From Sphingobium sp. 66-54 (GTDB lineage: Bacteria > Pseudomonadota > Alphaproteobacteria > Sphingomonadales > Sphingomonadaceae): DNA of 64,000 nt. The DNA lies in assembly GCA_001899715.1 (NCBI GenBank), contig MKWI01000016.1, forward strand, positions 186,001-250,000, written 5' to 3'. Position numbers and translations under genes: made by a program. Below are positions 35,830-43,397 of the stretch, piece by piece. The number at the start of each line of letters is the position of its first letter. Positions within the stretch are counted from its first letter, which is position 1. The notes beneath the pieces are model-generated. The model searched no databases and was not told the DNA's origin. It saw only the letters and a program-made list of their open reading frames with translations.

Positions 35830-36357
35830 TCAGTCCCTGGCGCGCTCCTCGTTGGCGAGGATGAAATAGGCGCGCTCCAGCAACGCGAAGAGAAGCTGCA
35901 TCTCGTCAGGGGTGAAGCCCTCCCGCAGCGAGGTTTCCGTGCCCATCGCCGCTTCATACATGGCGCGCATCACCTTCTCGCCCTCGGCGGTGAGGTAGAG
36001 GTTGCTGCGGCGCTTGTCGCGCGGCGAGCGGGCACGGACGGCGTAGCCCAGCTTTTCGAGATCGTTGAGGATGGCGACCAGCGAGCTTTTGTCGAGCCCG
36101 CCTTCGCGCGCCAGCTCGATCTGCGAGCAGCCCGGATTGGCGGCGATGAGCGCCATGGCCGTGAACGAACCGGAGCGCAGGCCGAACGGCGCGAACGCTT
36201 CGAGCACGCGGTCGCCCAGCAGTGAGAGAAGGCCACGAACGCGGAAAGACAGCCGGTCGGCCATCAGCCCCGGATCGAGCTTGCGCGTGGAAGCGCGGTT
36301 GGCGGTTGTCGCTACCGCCACCTTCATGACATCGGCGGCGTCAGTATCGGCGCTCAT
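35830..36357 (-). CDS. MarR family transcriptional regulator
   Basis: A 175-residue winged-helix regulator. The DNA-binding part reads 'GCSQIELAREGGLDKSSLVAILNDLEKLGYAVRARSPRDKRRSNLYLT', the MarR wing with the conserved D-x-R-S/R pair. ATG 36357 follows AGGAAAGGA; the frame extends upstream to 36462. The gene diverges from the UGSC operon, and a 24-bp inverted repeat in the 271-bp gap between them also occurs before the MFS gene at 31186. A repressor relieved by an aromatic or acidic ligand is typical for the family; the ligand here is unknown. Confidence 0.9.
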   Translation of the reverse strand: MSADTDAADVMKVAVATTANRASTRKLDPGLMADRLSFRVRGLLSLLGDRVLEAFAPFGLRSGSFTAMALIAANPGCSQIELAREGGLDKSSLVAILNDLEKLGYAVRARSPRDKRRSNLYLTAEGEKVMRAMYEAAMGTETSLREGFTPDEMQLLFALLERAYFILANEERARD

Positions 36358-36525
36358 TCTCGATCCTTTCCTGCATCGTTCTAGGGAGCGAATCTTCGGT
36401 TGCAAAGCTCGGTTCTGCGCCGCTGCACCCCCGACTGCCATTCCCCCGTTTCCATCGTGCATTGTCGCCGCCGGACGATTTCACATGATGGCACGATAGG
36501 AGGTGCGATCGGCCTTGCAACAGCT

Positions 36526-36549
36526 AAATCGTTTGTATAAAAACTATCT
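36526..36549. promoter_or_regulatory. 24-bp inverted-repeat site before the UGSC operon (site 2)
   Basis: The left arm AAATCGTTT (36526-36534), centre GTATAA, and right arm AAACTATCT (36541-36549) form an imperfect palindrome ending 79 bp before the UGSC gene. Its right arm agrees with that of site 1 at 8 of 9 positions, and its arm spacing is identical. It lies in the only AT-rich part of the gap, so it probably overlaps the promoter. Confidence 0.6.
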
Positions 36550-36628
36550 AGGAGAAACCAATAACGCGGTCTGGGTGATTCTGTCACCTGTTCGAGTGCG
36601 ATAAACCGCGATAAACGAGGTCTTGTGG

Positions 36629-38302
36629 ATGACAATTGAAGCTCCCGTTCGAGCGGCTGCCGGTACAGGCGACATGCTTGTTCTCAACCCTGTCGGGTTC
36701 CCGCCGAAGGTGAGCGCCAAGACCCTCGCGCCGCGCCTTGAGAGTCTGGACGGCAAGACCATCTATCTCGTCGACAGCCGGTTCGACGATTCGATCGAGC
36801 TGCTCAAGCAGATTGCGGCCTGGTTCGCCGAGAAGATGCCCGGCGTCACAACGGAGCTGGTTTCCCTGAGCGGCTATTATGGCCGGGACGACCCGGAACT
36901 ATGGGAGCGGATCCGCCAGAATGGCGATGCCGCGATCATCGGCGTGGGTCATTGCAGTACCTGTGCGCCGGCCGTGTCCACCCACGCGGTCACGCTCGAA
37001 ACCAAATATGGCGTGCCGACGGTGGCGGTGCATACCGACAAGTTCGACAAGGTCGTGCGCTCGGTCACGCGCATCGCCGGGCTGCCGGATGCGCCCACGG
37101 TTTTCGTGCCGCAGCCCGTCATGGGGCGCAGCGCGGAGGAGTTGCGCGCCTATGTCGACGGCAACGATCCGGTGAGCGGCACGGCGGTGATGGCGGAAAT
37201 CATCGACGCGCTGACCAGGGGGCTGCCAGGTCCGGTCTCATCGGCGCCGTTGCCGCGCAACACCCCGCGCCTGCTGCCGCCGGCGAGCGAAGATGAATTG
37301 CACGAACTGTTCCTGCGCAACGACTGGACCGACAAGCTGCCGATCGTCCTGCCGACCGAGGAGCGGGTGGCCGCGATGCTCGCCGGCACCAGCCGCAAGC
37401 CCGATGAGGTGGTCGGCCGGTTGCAGCCGACGCCCAATCGCGGCCTGTGGGAATTCACGGTCGAAAAAGTGGCGGTGAACGCAGTGATGGCCGGGGCGCG
37501 GCCGGACTATTTCCCGGTGATCCTGGCGCTGGCCGCCTCCGGCGTGACGGCGCGGGGGAGCACCTCCAGCTCCGGCGCGGCGATGGTGGTGGTCAATGGA
37601 CCGATCCGACACGAAATCGGCATGAACGCCGGCGTTGGCGCGATGGGGCCTTATAATCATGCCAATGCCACCATCGGGCGGGCTTATGGGCTGCTCTGCC
37701 AGAACCTCCAGGGCGGATCGGTGCCCGGCGAGACGTTCATGGGGTCGCTGGGCAACGGCTTTTCCTATGCTAGCACGACCTTCGCAGAGAACGAGGAGCG
37801 CAGCCCGTGGGAGCCGCTGCATGTCCAGCAGGGGTTCAAGCCGGAGGAGAGCGTGGTCAGCATCTTCTACGGCTGCCGCTCGGTGACGTTCAACCTCGGC
37901 CTGCGCGAGCGCTTCTGGCGGGAGCATGTCGCCCATATGGTGCGCGGCACCGATGTCGTGGGGCCGCCGACCCTGCTGCTGGACCCGATCGCCGCGCGCC
38001 AGTTCGTCGAGCGGGGCGGGTTCGACAGCAAGGAAAAGCTGCTCGACTTCATCCATGAGGTCGGCACGATGCCCGCCGCGCAATATTGGGATCACCAGCT
38101 CGTCCAGAACTATATCTACCCTAATGCGACGCTCGGCGTGGAGCCGCTGGCGACCGACCTCAAGGCTGCGCCGGATGCCCTCATCCCGATGTTCCGGCGA
38201 GAGACGATCAATGTCGTCGTGGTCGGCGGCGAGACCAACGGCTATTGGCAGATCATGGGCGCGGGGCTGCGCAAGTCCATCTCTGTCGACGAGTGGCGCT
38301 GA
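36629..38302 (+). CDS. UGSC-family dithiol protein with large C-terminal domain, function unknown
   Basis: A 557-residue cytosolic protein in two parts. Residues 15-200 match the UGSC (seleno)protein pattern as I recall it: 'LNPVGFPPKVSAKTLAPRL', then Cys109-Ser-Thr-Cys112 in 'GVGHCSTCAPAVSTHA', which aligns with the U-G-S-C motif with Cys in place of selenocysteine. Residues 235-557 are a separate domain containing 'DKLPIVLPTEERVAAMLAG', 'EKVAVNAVMAGARPDYFPV', a Ser-rich 'GSTSSSGAAMVVVNGP' and 'GMNAGVGAMGPYNHANATIG', for which I know no assigned reaction. ATG 36629 has GAGG upstream. The next gene, a thioredoxin-reductase-like flavoprotein, starts 2 bp later and may reduce the Cys pair. A reductive or thiol-transfer reaction is inferred. 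Confidence 0.75.
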   Translation: MTIEAPVRAAAGTGDMLVLNPVGFPPKVSAKTLAPRLESLDGKTIYLVDSRFDDSIELLKQIAAWFAEKMPGVTTELVSLSGYYGRDDPELWERIRQNGDAAIIGVGHCSTCAPAVSTHAVTLETKYGVPTVAVHTDKFDKVVRSVTRIAGLPDAPTVFVPQPVMGRSAEELRAYVDGNDPVSGTAVMAEIIDALTRGLPGPVSSAPLPRNTPRLLPPASEDELHELFLRNDWTDKLPIVLPTEERVAAMLAGTSRKPDEVVGRLQPTPNRGLWEFTVEKVAVNAVMAGARPDYFPVILALAASGVTARGSTSSSGAAMVVVNGPIRHEIGMNAGVGAMGPYNHANATIGRAYGLLCQNLQGGSVPGETFMGSLGNGFSYASTTFAENEERSPWEPLHVQQGFKPEESVVSIFYGCRSVTFNLGLRERFWREHVAHMVRGTDVVGPPTLLLDPIAARQFVERGGFDSKEKLLDFIHEVGTMPAAQYWDHQLVQNYIYPNATLGVEPLATDLKAAPDALIPMFRRETINVVVVGGETNGYWQIMGAGLRKSISVDEWR

Positions 38303-38304
38303 CG

Positions 38305-39243
38305 ATGACGGACCGACATGTCGATCTCGCCATCATCGGGGCCGGGGCGGCCGGCCTTTCGGCGGCGGCCACGGCGGCGGCGCATGGTTTGCGCGTGCTG
38401 CTCATCGAGCGGATGATGCCGGGCGGGCAGGTCGCCACGGTGGGAACGATCCGCAATTTCCCGGGCTTTCCCGCCGGGATCGGCGGTTACGATCTCGGGC
38501 CGCTGCTGCTTGAGCAGGCCGAGGCCGCCGGCGCCGAGGTCCTCCTCGATGCGGTGGAGGCGATCGAACCGGATGGCGCGGGCTATCGGGTGATCGGCAC
38601 GGAGGAGACGGTCCATGCCCAAGCCGTGCTGCTCGCGATGGGATCGAGCCGGAAGGCGCTCGACGTGCCCGGGGAGAGTTTGCTGGAGGGACGCGGCGTC
38701 TCGCATTGCGCCTCGTGCGACGGCTATTTCGTCAAGGACAAGCCGGTGATCGTTGCCGGCGGCGGGGACTCGGCATTCGACGAGGCGGAGATACTGGCCG
38801 GGCAGGCGGGGCATGTGATGATCGTCCACAAGGGGCCGGAGCCGACCGCCCGGCGGTGGATCCGTGACCGTGTGGCGGCGCTCCCCAATGTGAGCATTCG
38901 CGGCGGCGCGGAAATCCGCGCGGTGGCGGGCGAGGACGCGGTTGCAAGCGTGCTGATCGCCACGGTTGATGGCGAGGTGCGCGAGCCGGCTGCCGGCCTG
39001 TTCGTCTATGTGGGGCTGACACCCAATAGCAGCCTCGTTGCGGACCTTGTCGAGACGGATGCGGAGGGGCGGATCATCGCCGACTCCCGCTTCCAGACGA
39101 GCCGTCCGGGGTTGTTCGTCGCGGGCGACCTGCGCAGCGGCGCCACGGCTTTGCTGGCCAGCGCGGCCGGGGACGGAGCCTGCGCGGCCATCGCCGCCGC
39201 CGCTTATATCGCAGCGCGGCAGGCGGCGGATATCGGGGCCTGA
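38305..39243 (+). CDS. Thioredoxin reductase-like FAD/NAD(P)-dependent disulfide oxidoreductase
   Basis: A 312-residue low-molecular-weight TrxR-type flavoprotein. FAD motifs are GAGAAG (12-17) and 'FVAGD' (271-275), the redox pair is Cys135-Ala-Ser-Cys138 (C-A-S-C-D where TrxR has C-A-T-C-D), and the nucleotide fold has 'AGGGDSA' (151-157). After the next strand, the usual H-R-R phosphate-binding motif of NADPH-specific enzymes is replaced by His175-Lys-Gly, so cofactor preference may differ. It begins 2 bp after the UGSC gene and likely reduces the C-S-T-C pair of that protein. It is not the housekeeping trxB by context. Confidence 0.85.
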   Translation: MTDRHVDLAIIGAGAAGLSAAATAAAHGLRVLLIERMMPGGQVATVGTIRNFPGFPAGIGGYDLGPLLLEQAEAAGAEVLLDAVEAIEPDGAGYRVIGTEETVHAQAVLLAMGSSRKALDVPGESLLEGRGVSHCASCDGYFVKDKPVIVAGGGDSAFDEAEILAGQAGHVMIVHKGPEPTARRWIRDRVAALPNVSIRGGAEIRAVAGEDAVASVLIATVDGEVREPAAGLFVYVGLTPNSSLVADLVETDAEGRIIADSRFQTSRPGLFVAGDLRSGATALLASAAGDGACAAIAAAAYIAARQAADIGA

Positions 39244-39266
39244 CGGGCCGCCCTACCATTTGGAGG

Positions 39267-40733
39267 ATGAGCGGCATGGAGGCGGCACTCTCGAACGGGA
39301 CGGATCGGGAGGATGGACCGGCCGGTCGTGCTCCGCCGCCGGTGGAAGCGACCTGGCTGCGGTCCATCATGGCCGATTTGCGTGGGGGGGCGGTGCGGCG
39401 GCGGCTCTCGTCCGGCATCGCCCGGCGTTTGCGGGCATTGAATGGGTCGGCTGATGCCTTGTCCGGCGAGACCACCGAGGCGCTGTGCAATCGCCTGTTC
39501 GTGCGGGCCTCGCCGGGTATGTCGCTCGCCTGCGCGACCGAGATATTGCGCCGGTTCGCTGCCGCCGATGACGCCGGGAAGCGGGCCTTCCTGGCACTAC
39601 TTGCCGAGCGCTACAATGCCGATACCGAGCGTCTGACGCGGGCGATCGAGCGCTACCGGGACGATCCGGCACCCGAGCGGCTTGCGGAGCTTCATGCTGC
39701 CTCCGAGCCGCGCCGCCAGCAGATATTGCGCCGCCTTAACGAAGCACCGGACGGCACGGCGATGCTGCTCGCCATGCGCGGGGCGCTGCTCGCGGGAGAC
39801 CGGGCCATGCCGGGTTTCTCCGCGCTGGACAGCGATTTCGCGCATCTCTTTTCCGCCTGGTTCAACGGCGGCTTCCTGGAGCTGCGCCGGCTGGACTGGT
39901 CGGCGCCCGGCGCGGTTCTCGCCAAGCTGATGCATTACGAGGCGGTGCATCCCATCGAGTCATGGGAAGCGCTGCGGGCGCGGCTGGAGCCAGCCGATCG
40001 GCGCTGCTACGGCTTCTTCCATCCGCGCATGGGCCATGAACCGCTCATTTTCGTGGAGGTGGCGCTGACGGCGGGCATCCCCGCGCGCATCACCGATCTG
40101 CTCGCGCCCGAGCGCGCGGCGATGGACCCGGAGCAGGCAGACACGGCGGTGTTTTACTCGATCTCCAACTGCCAGAGGGCGCTGCGGGGCATTCCCTTCG
40201 GCGGGCCACTCATCAAGCAGGTGATGGATTTGCTGCGCCGGGAATTGCCGTCGCTGCGCCGTGCGGTCACGCTTTCGCCCATGCCCGGCTTTGCGGCGTG
40301 GCTGCGCGAGCAGGGGGCGGCTGGCACGGTGGATGCAGCGCTGCTTGCGGCGCTCGAACGGCCCGGCTGGCATCAGGATGCTGTGCTGGGGCAGTGGGTG
40401 CAGACGCCGCTGATGCGTGCCGCCGCGACCTATCTCATCACCGCCACCGGCCGGAGAATGGACCCGGTTGCGCGCTTCCACCTCGGCAATGGCGCCCGGA
40501 TCGAGCAGCTCGATTGGCTGGGCGATCTCTCCGAAAAGGGGTTGGGTCAGTCGCATGGCATGATGGTCAACTATCTGTATGATCCCGCGCGGATCGACGG
40601 CAATCTCAATGCCTTCGCGCGCAACGGCACGGTGATGGCGAGCGAGCAGGTGCGCCGGCTGGCGGCCAGCCCGGCGCCGGCACGCCTGCTCGGGCGAATG
40701 TTTTCAGGAGGGAATGGCGAGCGTGAGCGATAA
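39267..40733 (+). CDS. matA: Malonyl-CoA decarboxylase
   Basis: Decarboxylates malonyl-CoA to acetyl-CoA. The 488-residue protein has an N-terminal helical domain (about 1-190) and a GNAT-like catalytic domain with 'FHPRMGHEPLIFVEVALT' (251-268), catalytic Ser300 in 'YSISNCQRALRG' and catalytic His405 in 'FHLGNGARIE', equivalent to the Ser/His pair of characterised malonyl-CoA decarboxylases. It lies 23 bp after the flavoprotein gene and overlaps the malonyl-CoA synthetase gene by 20 bp, giving the classical MatA-MatB pairing of malonate use. Confidence 0.93.
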   Translation: MSGMEAALSNGTDREDGPAGRAPPPVEATWLRSIMADLRGGAVRRRLSSGIARRLRALNGSADALSGETTEALCNRLFVRASPGMSLACATEILRRFAAADDAGKRAFLALLAERYNADTERLTRAIERYRDDPAPERLAELHAASEPRRQQILRRLNEAPDGTAMLLAMRGALLAGDRAMPGFSALDSDFAHLFSAWFNGGFLELRRLDWSAPGAVLAKLMHYEAVHPIESWEALRARLEPADRRCYGFFHPRMGHEPLIFVEVALTAGIPARITDLLAPERAAMDPEQADTAVFYSISNCQRALRGIPFGGPLIKQVMDLLRRELPSLRRAVTLSPMPGFAAWLREQGAAGTVDAALLAALERPGWHQDAVLGQWVQTPLMRAAATYLITATGRRMDPVARFHLGNGARIEQLDWLGDLSEKGLGQSHGMMVNYLYDPARIDGNLNAFARNGTVMASEQVRRLAASPAPARLLGRMFSGGNGERER

Positions 40734-42234
40734 TCTGTTTTCCGTGTTGAGTGCCGGCAAGGATGCGGGCCGGACAGCCTTCATCAGCGGCTGGGGAGCG
40801 GCGATGCGCTATGGCGACCTGTGGGCGGCGAGCGCGCGCATGGCCCACCGGCTGGTCGCGCTGGGCGTGGCGCCGGGGGACCGGATCGCGGTGCAGACGG
40901 AAAAGAGCGTCGAGACGCTGGTGCTCTATCTGGCGAGCCTGCGTGCCGGCGCGGTCTATCTGCCACTCAATACCGCCTACACGCCGGCCGAGGTCGGCTA
41001 TTTTCTTGGGGATGCCGAGCCGACGCTGTTCGTCGTCGATCCGGCTGCCATCGGTACGATGAGCGCGGTGGCGCGGGAGGCCGGCGCGACGTTGGTGACG
41101 CTAGGCGCGGACGGCGCGAGCGGGACTTTGCTCGATGGGCTGGATGCGCTGCCGTCCGATTTCGCCACGGTGCCGCGCGGGGCGGACGATCTTGCGGCGA
41201 TCCTCTATACCTCTGGCACCACAGGACGCTCGAAGGGGGCGATGCTCACCCACGCCAATCTGCGCTCCAATGCCGAGACGCTGATGCGGACATGGCGCTT
41301 CACGGCCGAGGACGAGTTGCTGCATGCGCTGCCTATCTATCACACGCACGGGCTGTTCGTGGCGACCAACACGCTGATGCTCGCCGGCGGAACCATCCGG
41401 CTGCTGCCGAAATTCAATCTCGACGCCATCTTCCGGGGGCTGGAGACGGCGACGGCGCTGATGGGCGTGCCGACCTTTTACACGCGGCTGCTCGCCGATT
41501 CGCGGCTTGATTGCGCGAATACGGCGGGCGTGCGGCTGTTCGTCTCCGGCTCGGCGCCGCTGCTGGCGGAGACGCACCGCGCCTGGGAGGCGGCGACCGG
41601 CCACCGCATCCTTGAGCGCTACGGCATGACCGAGACCAACATGAACTGCTCCAACCCCTATGAGGGCGAGCGGCGGCCCGGCACGGTCGGCCCCGGCCTG
41701 CCCGGCGTCTCGGTGCGGGTGGTGGACGAGACCACGGGCGAGCCGGTTCCGCCCGGCACCATCGGCATGGTCGAAGTGAAGGGGCCAAACGTATTCAAGG
41801 GCTATTGGCGGATGCCGGAAAAGACGGCGGCGGAGTTCCGCGCGGACGGCTATTTCATCACCGGCGACCTCGGCCAGTTGAGCGCGGACGGCTATCTGGA
41901 GATCGTCGGCCGGGGCAAGGACCTCATCATCACCGGCGGGCTCAACGTCTATCCCAAGGAGGTGGAGACGGAGATCGACGCGCTCGACGGGGTGGAGGAG
42001 AGCGCGGTGATCGGCCTGCCGGACGCGGATTTCGGCGAGGCGGTGACGGCCGTGGTGGTGCGCACGCCGGGCAGCGCGTTGGCCGAGGCGGACATCGTGG
42101 CGGCCATCGCGCCGCGCCTTGCCCGGTTCAAGCAGCCCAAGGCGGTGTTCTTCGCCGATGCGCTGCCGCGCAACACCATGGGCAAGGTGCAGAAGGCGGT
42201 GCTGCGCGAGACGTTCGGGAAGCAGCTCGTCTGA
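40714..42234 (+). CDS. matB: Malonyl-CoA synthetase (malonate-CoA ligase)
   Basis: ATP-dependent ligase making malonyl-CoA from malonate. The 506-residue ANL enzyme has the P-loop 'YTSGTTGRSKG' (165-175), 'PIYHTHGLFVATNTLMLAGG', 'ERYGMTETNMNCSNPYEGERRPGTVG', 'YFITGDLG' and the C-terminal catalytic Lys491 in 'PRNTMGKVQK'. 'YGMTETNMN' and the H-T-H-G-L-F motif are MatB-like. ATG 40714 is only two bases from AGGAGG (40706-40711); the in-frame GTG 40723 has better spacing and may be the true start. It is the last gene of the operon. Confidence 0.92.
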   Translation: MASVSDNLFSVLSAGKDAGRTAFISGWGAAMRYGDLWAASARMAHRLVALGVAPGDRIAVQTEKSVETLVLYLASLRAGAVYLPLNTAYTPAEVGYFLGDAEPTLFVVDPAAIGTMSAVAREAGATLVTLGADGASGTLLDGLDALPSDFATVPRGADDLAAILYTSGTTGRSKGAMLTHANLRSNAETLMRTWRFTAEDELLHALPIYHTHGLFVATNTLMLAGGTIRLLPKFNLDAIFRGLETATALMGVPTFYTRLLADSRLDCANTAGVRLFVSGSAPLLAETHRAWEAATGHRILERYGMTETNMNCSNPYEGERRPGTVGPGLPGVSVRVVDETTGEPVPPGTIGMVEVKGPNVFKGYWRMPEKTAAEFRADGYFITGDLGQLSADGYLEIVGRGKDLIITGGLNVYPKEVETEIDALDGVEESAVIGLPDADFGEAVTAVVVRTPGSALAEADIVAAIAPRLARFKQPKAVFFADALPRNTMGKVQKAVLRETFGKQLV

Positions 42235-42280
42235 ACCGGCCGGCGCGAACGGAGGCCCGCGATGCTGCTGGTCTTGCCCG

Positions 42281-42979
42281 TCAGTGCACCGTTTCCAGCC
42301 ATTCGCCGAGCATCGCCCGGCCGGCGGCGACCGCGCGTGGCCCATGCTCATCCTGCTCGGCGCGCAGGCACTCGGCGGGTTTGCCGCTCTCCTTCACTGC
42401 CTCCGGCCAGCGGTCGATCCACTGGTGATAGCGTTCGTCCTCGCCCATTTCCGCGTGGAACTGGAGTGCGAGCAGATTTGGTCCCCGCCGGAAGGCCTGG
42501 TTCGCGTAGAGGTGGCTCGATGCGAGCAGCTCGGTGCCTTCCGGCAGGGTGAACGTGTCGCCATGCCAATGCAGGATCGGCACGTCGACAAGGTGGCTGA
42601 GCGGCCCCTCGCGGCCGTTGGCGTGGACCTGCACCGGGTGGAAGCCCACCTCCTTGGCCGGCCCCGGATAGACGCGCGCGCCCAGCGCGGCGGCGATCAT
42701 CTGGGCGCCGAAGCAGACGCCGAGCGTCGGCCGGTCGGCTTCCAGCCGGAGCGCCAGCCGGTGGAGCTGGCAGCGGATCCACGGATAATGATCCTGCTCA
42801 TAGACGCCCATCGGACCGCCCATCATCACCAGCAGGTCCGGCTCGCGCAGGTCGAGCGTGGCGAAGGCGGGATCGGCCACGTCGACCCGGTCGATCGTGT
42901 AGCCGGCCGCCTCGATGGGCTGGCGATAGCCCGCGACCCCCTCGCGGGGCACATGGCGGATGATGAGCGCGCGTTTCAT
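42281..42979 (-). CDS. Class I glutamine amidotransferase (GMP synthase amidotransferase-like)
   Basis: A 232-residue stand-alone class I amidotransferase domain. The nucleophile Cys89 sits in 'TLGVCFGAQMIA', and His175 and Glu177 in 'LQFHAEMG' complete the triad; 'MMGGPMGVYE' forms the oxyanion region. Such YfeJ-type proteins hydrolyse glutamine or gamma-glutamyl compounds; the physiological partner is not known. It converges with matB, 46 bp apart. A 53-residue small-protein gene ends 18 bp upstream on the same strand and is probably cotranscribed. Confidence 0.88.
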   Translation of the reverse strand: MKRALIIRHVPREGVAGYRQPIEAAGYTIDRVDVADPAFATLDLREPDLLVMMGGPMGVYEQDHYPWIRCQLHRLALRLEADRPTLGVCFGAQMIAAALGARVYPGPAKEVGFHPVQVHANGREGPLSHLVDVPILHWHGDTFTLPEGTELLASSHLYANQAFRRGPNLLALQFHAEMGEDERYHQWIDRWPEAVKESGKPAECLRAEQDEHGPRAVAAGRAMLGEWLETVH

Positions 42980-42997
42980 GGATGAGTTGCCTGTCCT

Positions 42998-43159
42998 CTA
43001 GAGACCCAGCCGATTCCAGAAATCGCTGGCGCTGGTCAAGCGCGCCGCGCCCGTGACCACCTCGCCGGTGGAAAGCCGCCACGAGCTGTGGGGCAGGGGC
43101 GGAACATAATCCCGGCGCGGGCGGGCAGTACGATGGGGTGAGGTCTTCCCGAGAGCCAT
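42998..43159 (-). CDS. Small protein, 53 residues, unknown function
   Basis: A short gene with an excellent AAGGAG ribosome-binding site seven bases before ATG 43159. It encodes 53 residues: a basic N-terminus ('MALGKTSPHRTARPRRDYV') and a C-terminal half 'SSWRLSTGEVVTGAARLTSA' then S-D-F-W-N-R-L-G-L. The balanced, Trp-containing C-terminal half looks like real protein rather than shadow coding. No signal peptide or membrane segment is seen. It ends 18 bp before the amidotransferase gene. I do not recognise the family. Confidence 0.6.
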   Translation of the reverse strand: MALGKTSPHRTARPRRDYVPPLPHSSWRLSTGEVVTGAARLTSASDFWNRLGL

Positions 43160-43397
43160 CTCGTTTCTCCTTCAAAGGAGCACGAATCCGGCGTTGTCGC
43201 TTGGGGTTCGTGCGCTTTAGCGGTTGGTGACGCGGAGCAAGCTGACAAACATCAAAAGCCGCGATCCGGACGGGGCGGCGAAGGGCCGACCGTCTGGACG
43301 GCGCTATCTCTGCAAGATTGATTGAGAAGGATCAATAAACACATCATTGGCTGCGCGAAATTTTTTGTTGCGGCGGGGTGGGGGGCTTCCAGTCCGT

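Noticed and set aside
36953..36970. Possible selenocysteine in the UGSC protein
   Set aside because: The motif codons are TGC-AGT-ACC-TGT, so both redox positions are ordinary cysteine. No in-frame TGA occurs in the gene.
38305..39243. Calling the flavoprotein the housekeeping thioredoxin reductase trxB
   Set aside because: Its operon context, the C-A-S-C pair and the lost H-R-R motif indicate a specialised paralogue.
36629..42234. The UGSC operon as a mercury or arsenic resistance system
   Set aside because: There is no merA/merB/ars-type gene or MerR/ArsR regulator nearby, and matA/matB point to carbon metabolism instead.
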